From Albifimbria verrucaria (Eukaryota; Ascomycota; Sordariomycetes; Hypocreales; Stachybotryaceae), in contig JAHREC010000045.1 in the NCBI GenBank assembly GCA_020081605.1, forward strand, positions 248,001 through 312,000: a stretch of DNA of 64,000 nt, written 5' to 3'. Positions within the stretch are counted from its first letter, which is position 1. Each line of letters opens with the position of its first letter. Below the pieces are notes generated by a model, which ran no database searches, was not told where the DNA came from, and saw nothing but the letters and a program-made list of their open reading frames with translations. Of the stretch, positions 58,296 to 64,000 are shown piece by piece. The translations under genes were made by a program, and so were the position numbers.

Positions 58296-59424
58296 ATGAA
58301 ATTCCTCTCTGTTATCACGCTGCTGTGCAGCAGTGCTGCGCTGGTCCCAGCACTTGCCGTCCCGCCAGCGGATACGGAAGTCGCCAACAGCGAGGATCTC
58401 GTCCCGGAAAAACTAGCAGAGCCATGCTTGACGGATGATTCTTCCCATGGATGTATTGAGGCTAGGGCTCGGGTTAAGAAACCTGTCACTCCATCCCGTC
58501 CGTCCCGTCCTCCGACACGTCCTCCGACCCGTCCTCCGACCCGTCCCCCAACGCGCCCTCCAACTCGCCCTCCAACTCAACCTCCAACTCGTCCTCCAAC
58601 CCGCCCGCCGATCCCCGATCCCCAAACTGCACAGAAGAAGGGGCGAGACTTGCTGAGAGCGCTGAACACGCCCAAAATGAGGAACTTTATGCTCAAGAAG
58701 GGCCCCAGCTTAAAGACCAGTGCGTGTTTTACACGTCCGCTCAGCGCACGCCTGGACCAGAGAATCTCAGTGAAGATGCCACAAGTTGGGCTTGCAAGCA
58801 CAACAAGCTGAGCATCTGGGTAAGTTGACTATATTCTCACGGTCACGCAATCACTAATAGTTTCTGTTACAGAACCTCTGGCCCAGTGACAAGATGGCAA
58901 AGACCAGAAACTCGCCGTACAAGAACTTCTACGCCATTGACAAGCCAGGAAACTGGCTGAACCCCATCATGAACCTCATCTCACTGCGCAGTGACAAAGG
59001 TGTCCCAACTACGATTCAATATTTCCAAGCCATGTCCGAAGCAATGGCTCAATCATGCAGCGGCGAGGTTGTGATCATGTCACAGAATACGCATGAAATG
59101 AGCATTTTCGGTGACCGTACCAAGACGAAGCCAAACATCTGGTGGAGCAAGGAGCGCCCTGCCCTTATGAAACTAAGGGACCAGGGTGTTGTCACTAAGT
59201 TTTACGTCGTCGATTGGGAGACAAAGGCTGTTTATGACTTTGACATCGACACCAACACACGAGGTCGTCGAGTCGCAGACCCTCGCCTGAACAGGAGAGA
59301 AGAGGATAACGAACTATTTGGCCGTGCGACTTGCCCATCTGGTCTATCTTCCAAGCCAAGAGCGGGAGATCCATTCACCTCGGACTGGAGCAAGTTTGCA
59401 AACCGAAAGGGAAAGGCCATCTAG
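58296..59424 (+). CDS. Secreted protein with PPTR repeats, unknown family
   Basis: A predicted protein of about 355 residues. It starts with a signal peptide (MKFLSVITLLCSSAALVPALA) and a short propeptide-like stretch ending in ARARVKK. A Pro/Thr/Arg-rich spacer with about ten PPTR-type units (58.49-58.61 kb) follows. The C-terminal part of about 220 residues has four Cys, FYTSAQRTPGPENLSEDATS, IQYFQAMSEAMAQSCSGEVV and KPNIWWSKERPALMKL. One intron lies at 58820-58872 (53 nt). A one-base loss is inferred in C4 58620-58623, directly after the repeat; without it the downstream domain is out of frame. The C-terminal domain matches no family I recognise with confidence. Confidence 0.7.
58494..58612 (+). 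repeat. 12-bp coding tandem repeat (PPTR units)
   Basis: About ten imperfect copies of a 12-bp unit close to CGTCCTCCGACC encode a Pro-Pro-Thr-Arg spacer in the secreted protein. Third-position changes show that the copies are not newly made. Confidence 0.85.
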
Positions 59425-60102
59425 AATGGGGTTGTAAGGATCAGTTCCACGCGGCCATACTATTTGTGATAGGTTATCTTAGAACATTCTTGACATTCGA
59501 CGGTTAAGTTACACCTGAGCAGAGCTATACTTAGAGGCATGAAAATCAAGATGGGCCAATAACCTAGAATTGTTCTATGGAAACTAAGACTGCATGATTT
59601 GTAATGACAACCAGAGTGATATGAGCATTGAGCCCTACCAGCAATTCATTATTTACGTGGCCTCCTAGCATACTACTACAACACTAGGGAAAACCGGATA
59701 ATCCTGTTTAGGTATGTTTTTAATGACTCTGATCTGTAAAGAGATTATCCTCATTTGGATCAGAGAACATATTAGAGAGCTTGGGAGTGTGTTGTTCACT
59801 AGATAGATATATGTGGATGTGTGTGCGCGTATGAGTACATTAGAAAAACCAGAATAAAATGTATTAAAGGTTTACACGGTGTAGAATGAAATACATGTAT
59901 AATCTATCGTTTAATTATTTTATTATTATTATCATCACCTTTTTTCGAATAGAAATTTCACTGGAAAAAGGTGAAATTTATATGAGTATTATAAGTTAAA
60001 TACAAATAGCCTGATATGAATCCTATACTTCTAAAGAAATATATGGATATACTACATAGCTGGTCTTGTCATATCTGAGGATGCTTAGTTTCTTACTAAC
60101 AA
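59425..60102. other. AT-rich convergent spacer
   Basis: The space between the converging secreted-protein and HET genes. AT-rich, with TTATTATTATTAT near 59918. No gene was seen. Confidence 0.5.
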
Positions 60103-62337
60103 CTACTCAATACACACTTCTTCCCATTTCATATCCAGTCCTATGGCTTCGCCATACATAACCCCATGGACATATGCTGTCCCTACCAATTGATAACACG
60201 GTTCTTGCTCGCAGTTCTCCCTCAAAATCACAGGGCATGGACAACCATCTACAATAGCTATTTTGTCGGAAACTCTTGCCCATAAAGGAGCATTAACAAG
60301 ATAACCAGAGTCAGAGATGAGAACTCTTCGGTTCAACATACTTCCATCCATACCCATGATGAACTTTGAAGCTTTATCCAAAGAGCTGGCGAGGGCTTCA
60401 ATGATGGTTTCTTCACTGACGGACTGAATGTCTTCCTCAGGAGTCCTGGTAATCGCTGATGTAAAGCTTCGAAGTCCTGTAAAAGAAGGGGTGTTACCGC
60501 TGGCGTCTTGGGCGGCTAATTGGTTCAAGTGACGTAGTTTATGAAGGTAACTTTCCAAAGACGTACTGGAGTTAGGTCCCGGAAAATGCCGTGAGATGCT
60601 CTGGAGAATGTAAGCTCGAAACATCTCATTGCTATTTTCAACACCCGGCCACTGAGCCTGATACTGCCTTGCCACTGAGTTCATCAATAAGGTCCTCCAA
60701 AAGGCTTCTACGCGCCCTCACCAGTGAAAGAATATATGTTTGGGAGATCTACAAGATCTTCTGTCCAGCGGTACCAGTTGCTCCCAACAAGATCCGCTAG
60801 CGACACGCTCAGCAATTTGACAGCCCCAATAACTCTGTGTCTGACTCGAAGACAACTGTTATTAACCCAAATCTTCTTTGCAGTCGGTAAGGTTGTTGGA
60901 GTCTTTTCTGCACTGCCATCAGCATTGAATTGAGGTCTAATTGACCACATCAGGTCCAGCCCGTGTCTCCGTGAGAAGTCGGCAACCCACGAGGGAGTCC
61001 ATCATCTCGCGAGTTTGGTGGGTCGTTCAAAGCCATTATCAGAGCCAAGCTGTCTGTTTCTTCTATCACTTTTGCTACTGTTTGCTGGTAGACAGATGCG
61101 GCGGTGACACTTGGAGAGTAATCGGCCAAGATGCTACTTGTCTCTAGGCCCTCGTTTTTTGCAATGTTATTGACAAGACCAAGATTACAAAAATCTTGTC
61201 CCTTGGATCCGTCGCATCTGCTCGTCGGTTAATCAAAGAAAAATATAAAAGCCATGATGACGCGGAAGGAACAGAACATCCGGTCAAAAATGAGACATCG
61301 GTGCGCATTGCGTCGTGGGTCGGATCGTTGCTCTGTGCCAAATATCGCTGCCGGTTTAACCACAGTTGAAAGGCGTTCGCGATAGGGTCGCAAATCGCCC
61401 AGTCCTGCGTATCCACACGTGATTCATCTCCACCAAGATACGCTGACAGCAGCGGCAAATTCTCCAGCTTGCCTATCATATTAACTTGGCATACGAATGA
61501 GATGTGACCCAACTCTTCCCAAGTTAATGAATATCGTCCCCAGAATAAATGAATATTTTGAGTAGAAAGGGTAACCTCTTGGATTATCCATGCCCGGTCA
61601 AACCACCGGTGCTTGAAGAAATCGATGACTGGTTTCCATGCTTCCTCATCGTCGCCTGCCGGTAGTCCTCGATGAAGCCAGAAATCTGCAGGAGGCGGAG
61701 TCCCATTCGGATATCCTTGGTAATAGGGCATGAGATCTTTCGATGGTATTTGACAGATTTTTTCAAAGATTTTGGTGGCTTTCTTATCATATCTTGTAGC
61801 CTTGCCTAGCCATACAACTGTTGTATCGGCACGTCTGTAAATTTCGTCCATGATCCCCACCTGTGAGGCTCTCTCCGTAATATCATCTTGGTTGATACAA
61901 ATGGCATCTATCCACATATGCTGCACATCGTCATCGAAATTCCACAGTCCTAAGAGGTTCTTGAGGGCATCTCTCAAGTTTCTTAGCACAAGAGAATTTT
62001 GCTCGTTGACTTGAACTACAAACTTGTCGCTATATACTGTCGAGTTCTCCAGCCTCGAATTATCCGGACTTCCCCATGTATAGGACAATGCGACAAATTT
62101 CGGCAGATTGTCCAGCCCATGTGTTGTCATGAGAAGTTTTGGGACCGCGAGGCCGAAGGTATACCATTTAGGCCGAGCGAATTGCAAAAGGCGAACATGT
62201 TGAGCATTGACAGCATCGTAATGCAACAAAGGGCGCGTGTGCCTCATCCACCGGAAGATCTCCTGACGTATCCTCGAGAATGTTGTCCCCATAGCGGCTG
62301 GCGATGCGAGAAAACTCTGCAAGGCCCGAGAACCCAA
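60103..62337 (-). CDS. HET-domain protein (heterokaryon incompatibility type)
   Basis: About 745 residues. The HET domain spans roughly residues 80-240: KFVALSYTWG, MWIDAICINQDDITERASQVGIM, ADTTVVWLG and WFDRAWIIQEV are the standard blocks, with DPRDKIFVILGL after it. The long C-terminal part contains PSWVADFSRRH and a final GTAYVHGVMYGEA. HET proteins act in nonself recognition and can trigger cell death on fusion of unlike strains. Three one-base losses are inferred, in CC 61179-61180, G3 60993-60995 and C3 60715-60717; these join all three frames. The start at 62337 has alternatives at 62292. No intron is needed. Confidence 0.85.
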
Positions 62338-62643
62338 TATTCAAGATCAGAGATGACGTTATCTCAAGACTCAGCCCCAGGATTCCCTCATAGATTTGGT
62401 GGCTGAGCAAGGCTGCCTTGAGATGAGGGGGCCAATCACGAGGGGATGATCACTTATTCATCACATTCTTCATGGTGATTCAATCTGAAGGCACAATGCA
62501 ACCATCGCAGTGGTGACAAGGAGAACAGGAGTCTACTCTTAATTGACCACGAGTGGGCTCAAGTATCATACCAACAGACTGAACAGCCAGCCTGGAGCTA
62601 GCTAATAACAGGCACAGCGATTTCATTCTATTAGGTTATTATT
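62338..62643. other. Intergenic, HET gene promoter
   Basis: No gene was seen. It ends at the inverted-repeat element. Confidence 0.45.
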
Positions 62644-62896
62644 CCCTTGAGGCCGGTAAGGCTCAGACTATGTAGCAAATTAGTAAATTGACCAATTAGA
62701 ATTGGGTAAAAACCAGATACATAGAAAACCTAGTAAATTGGCCGATAATAGATGTACCAGCATTGCCCCGTGTTACATATAGCTACATCACAATGATCAC
62801 TATCATCTTGTGGTTTTAAAGTTCTTTTACGTACTGATACGATGACTAAGGCGTTGTGGGGCTTCTACCTAGCCTGAGCCTTACCAGCCTCAAGGG
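62644..62896. mobile_element. MITE-like element with ~31-bp terminal inverted repeats
   Basis: The left arm starts CCCTTGAGGCCGGTAAGGCT (62644 on) and the right arm ends with its near-perfect inverse (to 62896). Over the outer 31 bases I count three mismatches. The ~190-bp inside is AT-rich and non-coding, and it holds two copies of TAGTAAATTG. A clear target-site duplication is not visible. Size and structure fit a non-autonomous DNA transposon about 300 bp upstream of the HET gene. Confidence 0.7.
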
Positions 62897-64000
62897 GCTA
62901 TCATAGTACTTACAGGCTCTAGCTTAAGCTGAAATTCTGAATATAATATCTGTAATTCATTCTCGTTGCAAATCTACTTCAAGTAGTTACGATTATTACA
63001 CCGTGTTCACAGCATAATGTCCAAGTATAGTCATATAGAATATCGAGATCTGACTTAGCCAAATACTTAGTATAGTAGAAAGTAATCAATTACGTTTGCT
63101 TCGGCTAACTCAAAATACTTTAACGATAGTTTATTCCTGGAGATTATCTTGGATTGTCTCCATGGCTTCTACAGCTAAGGTGGACTTGTGTGTTCCTCGA
63201 ATTCAGCTATCTCATTGGTAAAATTTGTACGATCAGACCCATGTGTTGGACACATGGTTCGCAGCACTCCACATCGGATTTTCTGTTTCAGTAAATGTTT
63301 TATCCTTCAAAAAGCAAACCAGTCAGACCTGTTGCACTTTGTACGCCGAGCCTTTGACATCATATTCGATCACCAACAGTTGGCCATTTGGACTCTTGTT
63401 TGGTCAACATTTTCCAGGGCTAGTGATTCTTTTCCATAATCAAAAAGTTATTCTACTCACACAGGCCATGAAGTCCATGATGTCGGCCCTCAATCAATGT
63501 CAACGCTGCATTTCTTAGCCAAGTTCAAGCGCACCTAAAAGATTGCGATTCACTCCTTCTACCTAGAGTATCGATCATGATGGCTATAAGATAGTTTAAT
63601 GCCAAAAATAATTCATCTATTACAAAATTTATGATATCGTAGATTATTGGGTACAGGATATTACCTTGCGCGAGTGTGGAGGCAAAGTGCATAACAACGT
63701 TGTAATTCACAAGTCATCGGGATTAGAGAACCGCATCGCATTCTGGCCAGGCTGCTATGTAAGAATAACGGGTTGTAACGATACTGTGATTTCTACTCCT
63801 CCAATACTTCCTTGAAAGTGATATTGGCTTTTCCGTTACTGTAGGAACCTTGAACGGTCACTGCTTGATAGTCATATGACCCAAGGACTACCCCTTTGCT
63901 CTGCCACGCGTCGAAGTGATTTTTGTTGTAATTGTGCCTCCTATGCGCTTAGTCGTTCTCACGGACCACATCCTCACATATGTCCTGACTCCGTCAATCG
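62897..64000. other. Intergenic right edge
   Basis: No supported gene. Short frames at 63.2-63.7 kb are broken by stops and show no family motif. The end of the window may hold the edge of another gene that I could not recognise. Confidence 0.4.

Noticed and set aside
58413..58625. Arg/Trp/Gly-rich minus frame opposite the PPTR repeat
   Set aside because: Produced by reading the 12-bp repeat backwards; no start context or motif.
1..64000. CRISPR array or bacterial operon structure
   Set aside because: No spaced direct repeats of CRISPR type; introns and fungal gene families throughout show eukaryotic DNA.
1..64000. tRNA or rRNA genes
   Set aside because: No convincing A-box/B-box pair or rRNA-like block was found by eye; a tRNAscan-type run would be needed to exclude them fully.

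Overview
The window is nuclear DNA of a filamentous ascomycete (Pezizomycotina). The evidence is frequent 45-105 nt GT...AG introns with CTAAC/CTGAC-like branch sites, Zn2Cys6 regulators, a non-reducing polyketide synthase (PKS), a HET-domain gene, an AA9 lytic polysaccharide monooxygenase (LPMO) with a CBM1, and a LysM secreted protein. The genus cannot be fixed from sequence alone.

Layout. The left edge (0-5.7 kb) looks like a small catabolic/transport group: a truncated Zn2Cys6 regulator, a mitochondrial tricarboxylate carrier, an amidohydrolase of the PDC-hydrolase type transcribed divergently from the carrier, and a DAL5-type anion permease. A gene-poor stretch (5.7-9.2 kb) holds only relics. 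From 9.2 to 36.7 kb lies a secondary-metabolite gene cluster: GMC oxidoreductase 1 (-), a decayed LysM gene (-), Zn2Cys6 regulator (+), MFS exporter (+), O-methyltransferase (-), P450 (-), SAT-KS-AT-PT-ACP-CMeT-esterase NR-PKS (+) and GMC oxidoreductase 2 (+). The predicted logic is that the PKS makes a C-methylated monocyclic aromatic acid, the P450, O-methyltransferase and GMC flavoenzymes tailor it, and the MFS protein exports it under the pathway regulator. A palindrome containing CTCGGCCGAG lies upstream of both the exporter and the O-methyltransferase, and related CTCGG/CCGAG repeats lie in the P450/PKS divergent promoter, so this is a candidate operator.

Right of the cluster (37.9-62.3 kb) are a cysteine-rich secreted protein, the AA9-CBM1 LPMO, an O-methyltransferase relic, a long-chain alcohol oxidase, a siderophore-type MFS transporter, a threonine aldolase, a C2H2 zinc-finger protein, a 2EXR-domain protein, a secreted protein with a (PPTR)n stretch, and a HET-domain protein. 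A ~253 bp inverted-repeat element (MITE-like) lies at 62.6-62.9 kb.

An important caveat concerns frame breaks. Most long genes here are broken, and in nearly every case the break looks like one missing base inside or beside a mononucleotide run; I count about 44, with no clear insertions. This pattern points to systematic homopolymer under-calling in the sequence rather than to gene death. A few lesions are different in kind and may be real: the PKS ketosynthase has Tyr in place of its catalytic Cys, the same domain has a 13-bp tandem duplication, the cluster regulator has an in-frame TGA at codon 13, and the LysM gene has three in-frame TGAs.
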